From Podospora pseudocomata (lineage: Eukaryota > Ascomycota > Sordariomycetes > Sordariales > Podosporaceae): a stretch of 64,000 nucleotides of DNA. Below the pieces are notes generated by a model. The model was given only the letters and a program-made list of their open reading frames with translations. It was not told the DNA's origin and searched no databases. Each line of letters starts with the position of its first letter. Position 1 is the stretch's first letter. The translations under genes were made by a program, and so were the position numbers. The stretch is from the NCBI RefSeq assembly GCF_035222375.1, contig NC_085888.1:2294001-2358000 (forward strand). The letters are read 5' to 3'. Below are positions 22,251 to 38,444 of the stretch, in pieces.

Positions 22251-24026
22251 ATGAAAGACCCCATCAACTACGACCACTGTCTCTACGACACCGACTCAGA
22301 CGACCATGAAACCCACGAATTCCTCCGCCGCTCCAGCTGGGACAACCACCACCGCAACCTAACCCACCTCCACACCAAATACATCACCCCCACCAAACCC
22401 TACCTCCTCAAAGCCCAACGTTTCCTCTCCCGCCTCCGCCTCCTCCGCCGAACAGCCTGGCGCGCGACTCCCCGACCCCTCATCCTCCTCCTCAAATCCC
22501 TCCTCCTCTTCCTCACCTCGATCCTCATCCTCACCCCCATCTTTCTGCCGTCCTACAACAACCCCCCAATACACTACTCCCAAACCCTCCACGCCTGCCG
22601 CGGCACTTCCCCCCGCGAAGGCTGCGCAAACCTCTTCAACGAGCAAGTCTTCATCGCCACAATCCTCTACGACAAAAACGGCAAGCTCGCCTCAGGCCCC
22701 TTCTCCGACCGCCTCCTCCGCCTCATCCGCATCCTCGGCCCCGACAACGTGTTCCTGTCAATCTACGAAAACGACTCCGGCCCAAAGGGCAAAGCCGCGC
22801 TCGAGGAGCTCAAATCCCGTGTGCCCTGCAAACACGCCATCACATCCGACGACCACGTTTCCCTGGATAACTTCCCCACCGTCCTCCTCCCCGACGGCAC
22901 ACCCCGAGTAAAGCGGGTCGCCTACCTAGCCGAACTTCGAAACCGGGCCCTGAGACCGCTGGATCAGAGGACAAAGGAGGATAGGATCAACGGGGTCAGA
23001 AAGTTTGACAAGGTTCTGTTTTTGAACGACATCGTTTTTGACCCCATTGACGCGGCGAATTTGCTGTTCGGGACGAATGTAGACAAGCAAACTGGACGGG
23101 CGGCCTATGTCGCCGCGTGCGCGATGGATTTCTGGTTCGGACATAGAATGTACGACATCTACGCCATGCGCGACGCGGACGGGTACGCGAGCTACCAGGC
23201 CATCTATCCCTTTTTTGGGGAGAGAGGGAGGGGGCTGTCCCGGAAGGATGTTCTTGAGAGTAAGGATGCGGTGCGAGTGAAGAGTTGCTGGGGGGGCATG
23301 ATGGCTATGCAGGGGAGGTATGTTCAGAATGTGGAGGAGGAAAAACCAAGAGGAAAAGCGTGGGAGGAGGGGGTGGTGGCGGGACATGCGATTGATCCGG
23401 GGAATCATACTCGTGCTGATGCTGCTGTGACGGGACCGGTGAGGTTCAGGCATGAGCCCGGGGCGTATTATGATGCGTGTGAGTGTTGTTTGTTTTCGGC
23501 GGATTTGACCGAGGCGGCGAAGAGGCAGGGGGATTTACCGGCTGGGGCGATGAAGGGGAGTGAGAGCGGGATTTATGTCAATCCTTATATTCGTGTGGCG
23601 TATGAGGAGGGGGTGTTTAAGATGATTCATGTCGTGAGGGTGTGGGAGAAGCTGATCAGGATCATTTATGACCTTCAGACCAGGCTGTTTGAGCCGGTGG
23701 CGCAGAACCCTTGGAGGACGGTGCAGCCAGGGGAGACCTTCGAGGAGGAGATTTGGAACGGAAAGGACTGGGAGGTTGTTACTCGCGTTGGGAGGCCGGG
23801 GTTGTTTTGCGGTGTGAGGGAGATGCAAGTCCTGCGCGTTGGGGGGAAGAGGGCGGGGAAGAGTGGGAATAACTGGGCGAATACAAGAATGCCGCCGGGG
23901 CAGAGGATGGAGTTTGCGACGTGGTGGGGAGAGATCTTGCCCGAGAGCTGGAGAAAGGATTATGAGGATACCCCTGAGGAGGAAAAAGACGAGTTTTTTT
24001 ACAAGTTGTATTCTTGGGATAAATGA
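22251..24026 (+). CDS. GT69-family (CAP59/CMT1-like) glycosyltransferase
   Basis: An intronless 591-residue type II membrane protein with a membrane segment at about 76-97 (ILLLKSLLLFLTSILILTP). The luminal part shows the family pattern: NEQVFIATILYDKNGKL, NVFLSIYENDSGPKG, then VLFLNDIVFDPIDAANLL, a DXD-like metal site region. It continues with AACAMDFWFGHRMYDIYAMRD, SCWGGMMAMQG, and YDACECCLFSADL followed by IYVNPYIRVAYEE. GT69 contains CMT1, an alpha-1,3-mannosyltransferase, and CAP59 of Cryptococcus, which act on mannose-containing glycans with GDP-mannose. In ascomycetes the acceptors are mostly unknown. It is transcribed away from the GT15 gene and lies 3.3 kb from GT32. Family assignment is firm; activity is inferred. 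Confidence 0.92.
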   Translation: MKDPINYDHCLYDTDSDDHETHEFLRRSSWDNHHRNLTHLHTKYITPTKPYLLKAQRFLSRLRLLRRTAWRATPRPLILLLKSLLLFLTSILILTPIFLPSYNNPPIHYSQTLHACRGTSPREGCANLFNEQVFIATILYDKNGKLASGPFSDRLLRLIRILGPDNVFLSIYENDSGPKGKAALEELKSRVPCKHAITSDDHVSLDNFPTVLLPDGTPRVKRVAYLAELRNRALRPLDQRTKEDRINGVRKFDKVLFLNDIVFDPIDAANLLFGTNVDKQTGRAAYVAACAMDFWFGHRMYDIYAMRDADGYASYQAIYPFFGERGRGLSRKDVLESKDAVRVKSCWGGMMAMQGRYVQNVEEEKPRGKAWEEGVVAGHAIDPGNHTRADAAVTGPVRFRHEPGAYYDACECCLFSADLTEAAKRQGDLPAGAMKGSESGIYVNPYIRVAYEEGVFKMIHVVRVWEKLIRIIYDLQTRLFEPVAQNPWRTVQPGETFEEEIWNGKDWEVVTRVGRPGLFCGVREMQVLRVGGKRAGKSGNNWANTRMPPGQRMEFATWWGEILPESWRKDYEDTPEEEKDEFFYKLYSWDK

Positions 24027-24819
24027 TAGGGTGGCACACACGTGTACATACATACACGTGGCCGGTCACCCGCCGTGATGTGATTGATTGTGTGCAAGAT
24101 CACACGAGAGCAGCAGCATTTTTGGATATATATACACGGAGAGGGAAGTAACATTGGACGAATAACTTGCATATTATAGAGTACTATAGTTCATATGCCT
24201 TAGGTACATCACAGCATACAGCGGAGGATAGTGGGGGATTTACGACTTTATGTCGCTGGATATCCTGTTGGCTTGGTTTTTGGATGGTAAATAACAGTAA
24301 TGAGAAACCACTTCTAGGTTGAAGATGTGTTACCTTGCGGCGGGAATCTAGTGAAGCGTGATATGGAACAAAAGTCCCTTGGTGACCTCAACACAGAGCT
24401 TATCATGGAGCACAGCTCCTTACCTACAATTCATCTTCTATATTTTTAATCGAGCCTTCTACTCCCTTCGATCATGTATATATATATCCACTTAGCTGAC
24501 ATCCATCTGCGCGCTACTGTCTCCTACATGTCTAGTTTACTGCACTTGATATCCCTTCAATCTACTCTTCTCCCCCCTCCCCCCCACGAACGTCATTCTT
24601 GGCATCAATCTGGGGAACCCCTGTTGCAGATCGGGCCGGGCCTTGGCGTGCAGCTGCCATCCCATCTTCCATCTTCGACTTAATCTTTCATCCCCGCTCA
24701 CGTCATTCATCAGATCAGACTCCCAAAACACTGCAACTGAGATGTTATATTTCATTGCTACTCACTCTTTTTACTGCTAAATGCGGAAAACCTCCCTCAT
24801 GATGACAACGACTCAGTAT
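24027..24819. other. 3' spacer between GT69 and GH74 genes
   Basis: Convergent spacer. Right after the GT69 stop there are two CACGTG hexamers (24039-24044 and 24055-24060). The rest is AT-richer and holds no gene. Confidence 0.55.
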
Positions 24820-27682
24820 TTACAAGCACTGAAAGTACCAATCATTAAGCTTCTGGCACGTCCATGGGGCCTCGCACTCCTTCGGTCCAGTCCAGTTGAT
24901 CCCGCCGCACTGTCCCCACCTCTTCGCACGCTCAGTCGGTTGAGTGATGGGCGCCGAGCTGGTGGTGGTGAATCTGGTGGAAGTGCTGGTGGTGTTGATT
25001 CTGGTCAAGGTGGAAGACGTGCTGGCAGTGGTAACCCTCGAAGAGGTAGAGACAGTCGTAGGCCTGACACTAGTAACCAACGTCGTGCTTGTAGTCGTAG
25101 GGATCACCACGGACGAAGTCGTCGGCACAGCACTCGTCGTCGTAGTAGCATCACACCACTCCTCCTCATCATCGTCGCTATCCTCCCCACCTCCGTTACC
25201 CGGGTCACCACCCTCCACAACCCCCTTTGCAAACATCACACCCCTCCCATTGGTGCCCACATAAACCTGCCCCTCCACACTGGCACTTCCCACAACCCTA
25301 TTCGCACTGATAGCCCCAAATCCTTGCAGCCCCTGGATATCGACCCACGACTCTCCATTATCTGAGCTGGCATACAACCTCGGTCCATTCAAGCCGTAGC
25401 CGAAAGCATAAATATTCCACTTCGACCCTCCCTCACCGAGACCGAAGGCGAACTGCTCCGTGTTGGTGATGCTGCCCTCTCCAACCTGGGCGTAGTTGAG
25501 GCCGTAGTCAGTGCTGCGGAGGAGACCGATGTTGGTGGAAACCCAGACTTCACCAGCGACGACGGGGTGGGCGACCATATCTTTGATGGCCACGACAGTC
25601 ATTGATGTGGTACTGCTTCTGGGGTCGACGGCTACTGTCAAGAACGTGGCGCCGCCGTCCAAGCTGCGGTAGAGGGTCCCTTCGAAGCCGGCGTAGAAGA
25701 TGGAGTTGTTCCGCTTGTCGGCTGCGATGACGGCGCCCGAGGGGAGGGAGTCGACGGGCGTGAAGACGCCCTCGGCCGAGTCAGCCGAGGGGACGACAGA
25801 GCCGGGGTTGTAGGTGGTTGCGGTGGAGGTGTGGAAGCGGAGGACGCCGGCGTTGCCAGAGGACCAGAGGACGGTGGAGGCATCGGCCGAGTAGGCGAGG
25901 GTGCCGCTGTGGTCGGTGTTGCTGGCGCCGTAGTGGGGGGACCAGGTGAGGCCGCCGTCGGTGGAGATGGCGATCTGGGGAGAGCCAGGGGAGTTGCCCA
26001 CGCGGACGACTTGGTTGGGCTTATTGCCGGCGTAGTCTGTTTACTTGTTAGTGAAGCTCCTGTATGGATGGTCTCTGCCACTTACCAACGTCAGTGGCAC
26101 TGGTCCACATGGGGTTCATCCAGGGGGTCTGAGGAGAAGTCAAGAGATCGGCGGCCTCCTTAAAGGTAAAACCGTTGTTGTCACCAACAGCGGCGAGAAG
26201 CTCGGAACCGCCAGGGGCAGATGCAAGGCCAAGGACAGCCATCTCCTCGATACCGGCAGCAAGAGAGTGGATGGTGATGTTGCGGGTGGTATCCCACTTG
26301 GTCAAATCGTGGCCACCGAAAAGGGTCAAACCAGTGCCGTACAGCCAGTGGTCGCTGTCATGGGGGTTGATCTCGAGGGCCTCAATCATCCATCCCAGGC
26401 GCTTGCTGTCCTGAGAGAGAAAGCCAGTGTTGATCCAGGGTGCTTTATCAGTCTGGAGGATTATTAGTCCGAGGCCAATGCGTTAAAAAAGGACGCATAA
26501 GCTCACATGAATGCTATAGTACAGGTTCATATCGGGATACCCAGCCCACTCCCAGAGAGGAGACCAGGTCTCACCAGAGTCGGTAGAACGGAAAAGTTGG
26601 GCGTCCGGCCACCAGGAGTTCAAGCTAGCCACGACAAGCGTGCCGGGCTTCTTCATGTCAAGACCCAAGCCGCCAAAGCCGTAGAAGAGATCACCGCCAG
26701 AGACGGGGGTGATGTCCTTCCAGGTGCTAGTGGTGAGGTCGTAGCGGTACACACCGCCAGAAGTACCATCATACGGACCAGCTCCGTCGCTGTAAGTGAA
26801 GTACAAAGCCTTCTCGGTTGGCTGAAGCTTGCACTTGTGAGGGAAGTATTTCGTAGGCTGGCCGGCGACCGGGGCCCAGGTGGCACCAGCATCGTCGGAA
26901 ACATAGACGGAAGCAGTGATGTTGTCAGCAGTACCGACGAAGATGCGCGAGGTGGCGCCATTTCTGACGCTCGAGGTCGAATCGAAGGTGACAAAGGTGA
27001 GACCGATCTTGTCTCCGTTGTAACCATAGAGGTCGCTGGGGTCCACGATGTAGGATCCCGCGTTGGTGAAAGAGGTCACCTTGGAGAAGGTGGCACCACC
27101 GTCGGTACTCTTCCACAGACCATTTCCACTGCGAGCACCAAAGTAGATGATGTTGGAGTTGGCGGGATCGACAGCCAACCTCTCGCCCATACCACGGCCA
27201 GGCATGTTGCCGCCCACCTTGAAAGGCAGGTCGGTAGACACCCACGTGGCTCCCTTGTCGTCACTGCGGATGATGGCGCCCGGGTTGGGATCCCAGTTTG
27301 TGGTGTACATGCCCACCGCCGCGTAGACTCTGTTTGGCTCCTGAGGGTCCAGGGCGACAGCATCGATGCCCCAATGGCCCCTATCTCACGAGATGTCAGA
27401 TATTTCCGACTCTAAAAACACTCGGTCCCGGAAGACAACCTACCATCTTTCATCAGTGCCAAGGCTATCGGTGATGGGAGTCCAGGAGTCGTCAGGGTTC
27501 AGCCTGTAAAGACCACCAATGTCGGTCCTGGCATAAGCCACCCCAGGAGTAGTCGGGTGAAAGACGATGCCGGGGACGAAGCCACCACCGCCACCAATGT
27601 TGACATTCTTCCACGAGAACTCGGCGGCAGCAGGAGCAGCCACAGCAGCCACAAGCAGGTGGACGAGCGACGAGACCTTCAT
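24820..27682 (-). CDS. Secreted GH74 xyloglucanase with C-terminal CBM1
   Basis: Four exons, 27682-27444, 27380-26507, 26452-26086 and 26036-24820, with introns of 63, 54 and 49 nt; the product has 898 residues. The start at 27682 gives a signal peptide at once (residues 1-20, ending AAPAAA). The two seven-bladed propellers show repeated Asp-box-like motifs ([24 protein letters not shown]). Asp54 in YARTDIGG is the expected catalytic acid region, and the partner Asp lies in SATDVDYAGNKP (about 492). A Ser/Thr-rich linker leads to a CBM1 with its W..CGG and NDWYFQCL pattern (last 36 residues). GH74 enzymes cut the beta-1,4-glucan backbone of xyloglucan. It is divergent from a GH2 beta-galactosidase. 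Endo versus chain-end mode cannot be told here. Confidence 0.95.
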
Positions 27683-28783
27683 GGCCGCAGAGAGGACGTC
27701 GGTTGAAGAAGTGTTGCAGGCGCGCACCGAGCAGAGCCCCAAGCACGTCAACAGAGGCGGGATGCATGGCAGTTAATATATCAACACTTTCTTGCCCTCC
27801 ATCCGAAGGATATGGGGCCACTTGGCGGTCCATCGAGGACCATCCGAGGGCTCTGGCCGTCTTCCCGTCGACATTCCGACAGGACGTACCACTTGGTGCA
27901 AATTGAAGCTGTGGTCCAGGACCATGGTTTGTGGTGGAGAGGCCAAAAATACCAACCAACCCCAGCTAGTCCCGCTCGCCAGTCATGATCGAACCTGGAA
28001 ATGGACGTTGTCGTCTACCACTCCCGAGTTGCCGTCGATACGACGCTGCTTTAGGCGCACCAGGAGCATCTCCCTCCGTGTTTCCAGGGCACCCTGGTGC
28101 AGCGGCGAGAATCTGCGGTACAACGGTGGCAGACGGTGCCTGATCGAGATCATCTGGCCGAGAGACGGTGAGCGGACAAGCAGCTGGATCTAGATCCGGG
28201 GGAGCGTGAAATAAGAGAGGTCTGGTGTTGCAAAATGTACGGTTTTCGACAACACATGCGATGGATGGGAGGCAATATCGGCGAGCAGTTTGTATGAAAC
28301 AGATCGAAATATCAAGCCGCAGTACACATGTAAAATAGGCCCAGAAATAAGGACACTTTGAGATGACAGAGTACATGTAAGATGAAGGAAGTTGGCGATT
28401 GGTGGTGATGATGGTTGAATGAGGGAGAAACGCACAACCCTAACCCGCAGGCCATAGCCGCCAAGACTGTGGTTCACATGAAGCATCCCCCGCATTTGCT
28501 GCTTCCCCAGATTGATCAAGGTGTGGGGCAATGGTTGCAGGTGCCAGGTGACTTGAATCGTGCTTCCTTCCTCGGACAAACCCGTTGGAGGACAACAGCT
28601 TCTTCCAGTGACAAGCTCGAGATGTGACCTCCGTTCCCCTCTGTCGTCATTCAACTGAGTCCTTTGCCATCGTCTCTTTGCTCTCCTTTTGCATGACTCC
28701 ATAAGATACTCAACGTCCACTGTTCCTTGGCTTCCATCCCCTACATCGAATGCCCGGTGCATCTTGACGAGGCAATTGCTCCG
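27683..28783. promoter_or_regulatory. Divergent promoter region of the GH74 and GH2 genes
   Basis: A 1.1-kb spacer between the start codons. A TATA-like element for GH74 lies at 27773-27780. A GTGGGG hexamer at about 28523 fits the CreA consensus SYGGRG, but a single hexamer is weak evidence. No gene is supported inside. Confidence 0.5.
27773..27780 (-). promoter_or_regulatory. TATA-like element of the GH74 gene
   Basis: It reads TATATTAA on the minus strand, 91 nt upstream of the start codon at 27682. Plausible core promoter by position. Confidence 0.45.
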
Positions 28784-32077
<3,294 letters not shown>

Positions 32078-32897
32078 GGTGGTTGGAGGGATATGTGCTG
32101 GTAAAGGGTGGTTATCTTTAGTGTTTATGGTTCAAGATGAAGGGGGGGCGAAGGTATTTGATCGGGGAGATGTTGATTTATTTCTTGTTTAGTCTTATCA
32201 AAGTCCTTTTAGGTACATGTGTGTCAAAATGTCTGGTTTGATGCTTCTTACGAGGCTCTGAGATGCTGATGTGCTCGATGTTATCATCTAGGTCAGCCTT
32301 TGATCCAATCTATGGAGCCCTTGCCCCAATGTTATTCACCATCATGGCCAGCACCCATCGACCGCGCACCTGCGTCGCTTGTTATCGCCATTCTTTTTAC
32401 TTGCCTTTCGCCGTGATGGGTGTTATTATGGGTACTCTCTCCAAGCTCGCTTCACGACCGGGGCCCATTGGAAGCAACTTCTCGACTGAAGCATCGAAGC
32501 ATCATAGCATCATAGCATCATGGAACAATGATGGAGTTCAGTGGTGTGGAGATTAGAGGGAGGCTGTCGTCAGTCATCGGTGGCAAAATGGATCAGCTGA
32601 GAGACACGTAGCGACTCCAAGAACAAACGTGCAGCCCAACAGCAATCGTCGCGAAGGGAATAAGGACAAGTCTGGACACAGTGTCAATTATGCATAGGCA
32701 TTCTCACTTGCAAAATCGGGCCAAAAGGTAATAAACCAAAACATGATGATTTATTGCAACACAGCCTTCTTTTGAGGCATGGATTGTGATGGTTATGTGC
32801 TTAGATGAACCCAAAAAAACCATTGGCTGCCATGTCGGTCAACCACCCATAACGCTGAACGCCTCATTCGTATCCCAGATGCATAACCATAACCCGC
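32078..32897. other. Convergent 3' spacer
   Basis: Spacer between the GH2 and polyubiquitin genes. A short direct repeat of GCATCATA occurs near 32500-32520. No gene is seen. Confidence 0.55.
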
Positions 32898-33956
<1,059 letters not shown>

Positions 33957-34025
33957 TCAAGAGGGTGAATTGTGTGGTGGTTTTAGGAAAAGAGAAAAGA
34001 TATGGAGGATGGGAGCGGGCGGAAG

Positions 34026-34032
34026 TTAAATA
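34026..34032 (-). promoter_or_regulatory. TATA-like element of polyubiquitin
   Basis: Reads TATTTAA on the minus strand, 150 nt upstream of the start codon. Plausible by position. Confidence 0.4.
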
Positions 34033-35961
34033 GGTCGGTCGGTCGGTCAATGAGCAAACAGGATAGAGAGAGTGTAGGGCTGCCGGTTCAAGGCAGGCGG
34101 GCGCGGGGTGGCTGAGCTCATGTGTCAGGCCGGGGCAGGAGCCACCTTCTGGCCCAGGCAGAGGCAGGGAAGTGCAGGGAAGGCGCCAGAACGGGCCAGT
34201 CAGAGCCAGTTCGGTGGTTTGTTGCTGTGGGGCGAACAAGGGCAATCAGGTCCGTCTGATAACACCAGCCTCGCCGCGCAGCTCTTGCCACAACCGGAGT
34301 TGATGAATAAGCACTGGAAGTTCCAGTTCGACTTTTGCGGACTTGTGCAGCAAATGAGTCCGTGATGGTCACGGTTTTATGTTTCGCCTTTGTTTGTCTC
34401 AATTCCACATGGCTGAAGCCTTTGGGTCTTTGCCCTTCGTGACCGGCACTCTTCGTCCTCAGTTTTGCCAAGCCCTTCCAACCTTGCTGCTGGCCCTCCC
34501 CCGCATTTACCGATAAGACCAGGGTCCTTGTGACGTGGACGAGTTGGTGCACCCAACTGGCATGGCATCATGACGACTGACCTGCAACAGACAGGACAAA
34601 CAGATGCCTTTGAGGATTGCTGCTGTTATAGCTATCGAACTGTCGAAATCAGCTATTCCTCCAGATTTTGAATAAGTAGAATCATCTAAAGCCTCTTGAG
34701 GAATATCTGTAAACTTCCCATCACTGAAATGTCGGTCAGCTGAGGCCGACCCCCGACCTTCCCGAAAAGCGGGGCAGGCGGTGAGCGTGCAACCCGGGCC
34801 TTGCCGTGCTTGATGGCCAGATCACAAGAGGTTCGGCCCTCTGCCGGATCTGGAGAGATACAGTGCCCGTCGTATCGAACATCGCCTGCTCCCTGTAGCT
34901 TTTTGTTTCGCATGGTGCGGACTATGAGCAGATGAGAAGGCTTTCGACTTCTTGTAAGTCGACACACAACCTCAGCCTTCTTATGCATATCCACTGGCGA
35001 TCGCCCGCCCTGCTCCACCAACTCCAACACAACAGCCGCTCCAACTCCTGACACAGAGAGGCTACCAGAACGCCCGACGCCTTGTGAAACTTTAAGGCAT
35101 ACTCCAAGTGACAGGTGTAGTTTCCAGTACCCGAATTTCATGCCGAAAAGTCCTTCCCAAAAACCTTCGAAAATAAGCATCAACTTGCAATGAGAGAGCG
35201 AAATGTCACCATCATCAGTTGTCTCCAACGACGTCATCGGCCGGGACCCTCTTTCCGCTCCACCAGTGCCTCGACCCACAACGCCAGATCGACAGGGGTC
35301 AGCTAACAACACTTCCTTCGCCAACATGACCAAAAACGTCAAAGGAGCTGGCCACAAGGCTACATGAAACACTATTTTTACCAGACCTCCGAATAATTTA
35401 TTACTCGAGACTAATTGTTTATGCCAGTAAACCAGATCTTGTTTCAAGAGCTTTCGGTGTTTCGACATGGTTTGCTGTGATATACCCTTCTCTCAACCAA
35501 ACTGATGTTGACGATTTCAAGTAGTAATGTTTTGTAGAAAGCAAAGCCAGTTCCTAGTGATCCCGGTCACTTACTGCCTTTGGGCGGCTCTGTGGCCCAA
35601 ACCTCCTACAGCCTTGACAAGACCGTTGCCGTAGTCCTCTCGGGATAGCTACCAAAGTCAGGTTTAGGTCGCTTTTATCTCCGATACCCCAGATTTCAGA
35701 AGCCAGTCGCAACCATGATGACCACCAGATGTTCGGTAGATAACGGGCTAGGACAGCTTCAAAATTGCTACACATCTATCAGCGCCCTGCTCCCACTAAC
35801 CAGCTCTCGAGACAATCATCTCCGATTCAACCATGTTGATAGCTTCCGTAGCGGCCAGTATTCGGCGTGTCATGCTGTTTCGGATCTTGAGTTCCGTTAG
35901 CATATTCTGAAGCCCTTGAGAATAAGGCAAGATGAAGACTCCCGAACAGCCTCAAAATCTC

Positions 35962-35968
35962 TATAAAG
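35962..35968 (+). promoter_or_regulatory. TATA box of the secreted repeat protein gene
   Basis: Reads TATAAAG in a CTCTATAAAGGG context, 256 nt upstream of the ATG at 36224, followed by a long CT/CA-rich leader. Confidence 0.5.
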
Positions 35969-36223
35969 GGCATCCAGCACCCCCTTTCAAGTGGAAGAAC
36001 TTTCTCTCATCATCACAACATTCCTTCTCAACTCACCCACTTGCCGGTCAAGTGTCTTTCAATTCAGCATTCCTTCATCTTTAATTTCTCTTTGGGTTTC
36101 TGGCAAACCACTTCATCATCACGCACTCCTTCAAGCAAAAACAATACCAGCACACTATCCATCTTCCGGTAACAGGTTACCCAGCCCACCATAACCAACA
36201 CCTCCCTTATCCAACCCAACAAA

Positions 36224-36811
36224 ATGAAGACCAACACCCCCCTCCTCCTCACCCTCGCCCTCTCCCTCGCTTCCTTTTCAGTCGCCACCCCCGTCCCGTC
36301 TTCCCACTCCAGTATCAACCGCCGCTCCGGCGCCCCTGCTCATCCCAGGCACATCACCCCTTCCCTCTCCAAGCGCGCCCAACGCGGCTCCTCAGAAGCC
36401 GCCGATCCCACATATCAACAACCGGCCGGGCCCCTTTCTGATGGGTCTTCCCCCCGTTCTTCACCCATGCAGGTTGACTCGGGGAGCGACCGCTCTCCCT
36501 CCCCTCAGCAGCCGCAACATGATTCCGATATGGACGCCGAGGGCGAGACGGATTCCGAAGCCGACGCCATTGGCGAGACAGATTCTGAGGCGGATGCCAT
36601 TGGTGAGACAGATTCCGAGGCAGATGCCATCGGCGAGACAGATTCAGAGGCGGACGCTATCGGCGAGACTGATTCCGAGGCGGACGCTATCGGGAGCCCG
36701 GATCCGAGTTATGTCGCTCCCTCAGGTGGCGCTGGAAGGGGAGATGGAGGGCAGGGCAGAGGCGGTGCGCAGGGGCAGGGGGCCGGGAGAGGACGGGGGA
36801 CGAATGCTTAA
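36224..36811 (+). CDS. Secreted acidic tandem-repeat protein with Kex2-like sites
   Basis: An intronless 195-residue frame. Residues 1-22 form a signal peptide (MKTNTPLLLTLALSLASFSVA). Dibasic sites RR (about 34) and KR (SLSKRAQRG, about 51) could be cleaved by Kex2. A Ser/Pro/Gln-rich segment follows. Residues 107-156 are five exact copies of the decapeptide GETDSEADAI. The tail is Gly/Arg-rich (GRGDGGQGRGGAQGQGAGRG). The repeat block is strongly acidic and the tail basic. I do not recognise the family. Signal, pro-region and repeat architecture recall small secreted or cell-surface fungal proteins; no enzyme fold is visible. A TATA box and long leader suggest regulated expression. A wall, ion-binding or effector-like role would be a guess. 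Confidence 0.8.
   Translation: MKTNTPLLLTLALSLASFSVATPVPSSHSSINRRSGAPAHPRHITPSLSKRAQRGSSEAADPTYQQPAGPLSDGSSPRSSPMQVDSGSDRSPSPQQPQHDSDMDAEGETDSEADAIGETDSEADAIGETDSEADAIGETDSEADAIGETDSEADAIGSPDPSYVAPSGGAGRGDGGQGRGGAQGQGAGRGRGTNA
36542..36691 (+). repeat. Five 30-nt coding tandem repeats
   Basis: Five contiguous 30-nt units, each encoding GETDSEADAI. All differences between units are at third codon positions and are silent. Confidence 0.95.
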
Positions 36812-38444
36812 GCTTTAAGTTAATGTGGTTGATAGTTGAGGTGGGGGTTGAAGTAAAGGGTGGATTGGGGGATTGGTATGAACCGTACTAGGGCTGGTAC
36901 CCAGTACTGGATAGCTGGATAGGCTGAATAACACGCTCCTTTACCCTCTCGACATTGTTTGTTTACAGTTAGTGTGAACCTGATCATGTCTATGCATATC
37001 ACGCAACTATCCCTTAACATCAGCTACCTTACCTGCCCACAAACCCTAACCCTCCATTAAACACTCTTCCCCCTGACCCCCCTTTGGTTCAACCTCAACC
37101 ACACCCATCAAGACCCTCAGTCTCGGTCTCCAGAATCGGAAACACACAATGGCCGAGATAAATTCTGGTCAAGCCCAGTTTCTGCAGCATGATCGGGCGA
37201 TTACTAACGTTTTGCCAATACTTCAAGCCTCACCCGTCATTTTGCAGGCGTGGATGCGGCGGTGGGATCCTACTAGTGTATGTTGTACAGTAAGGCGGGA
37301 TGGACGGCGAGGCTAAAAAGGTTCGGAGGGGTGAGGTAGATACGACAACTTGTCACTGCTCAGTCAGTGAATGAGTGTGCCTCGCTCTTACCTATTCCTC
37401 CCCCTCGACCACCCCCCCAATGAGTAAAATCGGGGGCAGCGTTGGCTTTAGGCCCTCTTATGCTGAACACCGCCTTCAAGTCACCAACATCACCAAGAGC
37501 GCATGGAAATAGTTTGATCAATACCAAAATTCCTACTGTCCCATTTCACATACCACATTACATCACATCACATCTTCATCTCTATGTGGCTTATCATCCC
37601 CAGCAGCACATCTCCCCCCATCTACCTCACTTGCGCGAAGCAAATCTTGGTACCAAAAATTTAAACCTCTTATCTTTCCATTCATCATCTCCTCTTTTGA
37701 AAAACATCAACTACATATCTTCACCCTCTTCCTCCCACACTTCCATCAACTATTCAACCGCCCCTTTGGAAACCCTCTTGAAACTCCCAAACTCCCTCCC
37801 CCACCTGCCCATTTTCTTCTTCTCTTCCTCCCAGTAATAGCAGTTCGCTCTTGTGCTCGCTTGCAAGCATGTCATTGTTGAGGAGGGGGGGGGGGTAAAC
37901 TCATCGCAATTGGTTCATGATGTGCGCCCCGTCGTATTGAATGTTGTTGTTGTGATTAACTTAATTCGATCGCATTGAGGAGGAGTCATTTCCGTTATAT
38001 AAAAAAATTGAAAAGAAGAAAAAAAAAGATGTAGAGTCATGATCGCATTGCGTTGTGTTCGTTTCCGCATCCGCAGGGCCTTTCTCTAAAAGACAGTAAA
38101 GAAGTTTTCTGAAGAAAGTTTCGTTCGTGAGAGTGAGAGTAACGTCGTTTTGCCCGTGCCGTCGTGAAAAAAATAGTTGGAAGCGTAACGGTGTTGTTGA
38201 CATGAGATAACAGAAAGCCAGTACAAAAAAAGCAATAAACGCCGTCGCTTAGCTTGAGAAGAACCCCCAAAGAAAATCATCAGATGAAAAAGTAGGAAAA
38301 ACAACACCAAAAGCAAAAAACCACATGTAAGATCCGGATCAACCACCGTAGATGTTGGTATCGTGATGGCATGATGGGACGCTTTTGTCCATGCTGAGAC
38401 GATGCTGGAACGTTTTTTGTGCGTGTCAAAAGACAGAACGTCAC
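36812..38444. other. 1.6-kb convergent spacer
   Basis: CA/CT-rich, leader-like DNA on the plus strand around 37540-37800, and A-rich and G-run low complexity around 37880-38030. No protein gene is convincing. Confidence 0.5.

Noticed and set aside
28523-28528. CreA-type GTGGGG hexamer in the GH74/GH2 promoter
   Set aside because: Fits the consensus, but a lone degenerate hexamer is expected by chance in 1.1 kb, so it is not listed as a site.
34686-35468. 260-codon minus-strand frame with an ATG start
   Set aside because: No domain, signal or codon pattern of weight; it lies in the promoter region between two divergent genes. Kept only as a remote possibility.
37442-37837. 131-codon plus-strand frame, possible transcript antisense side of the regulator
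   Set aside because: The sequence is CA/CT-rich like a fungal 5' leader and encodes Ser/His/Pro low complexity; no real downstream coding frame follows.
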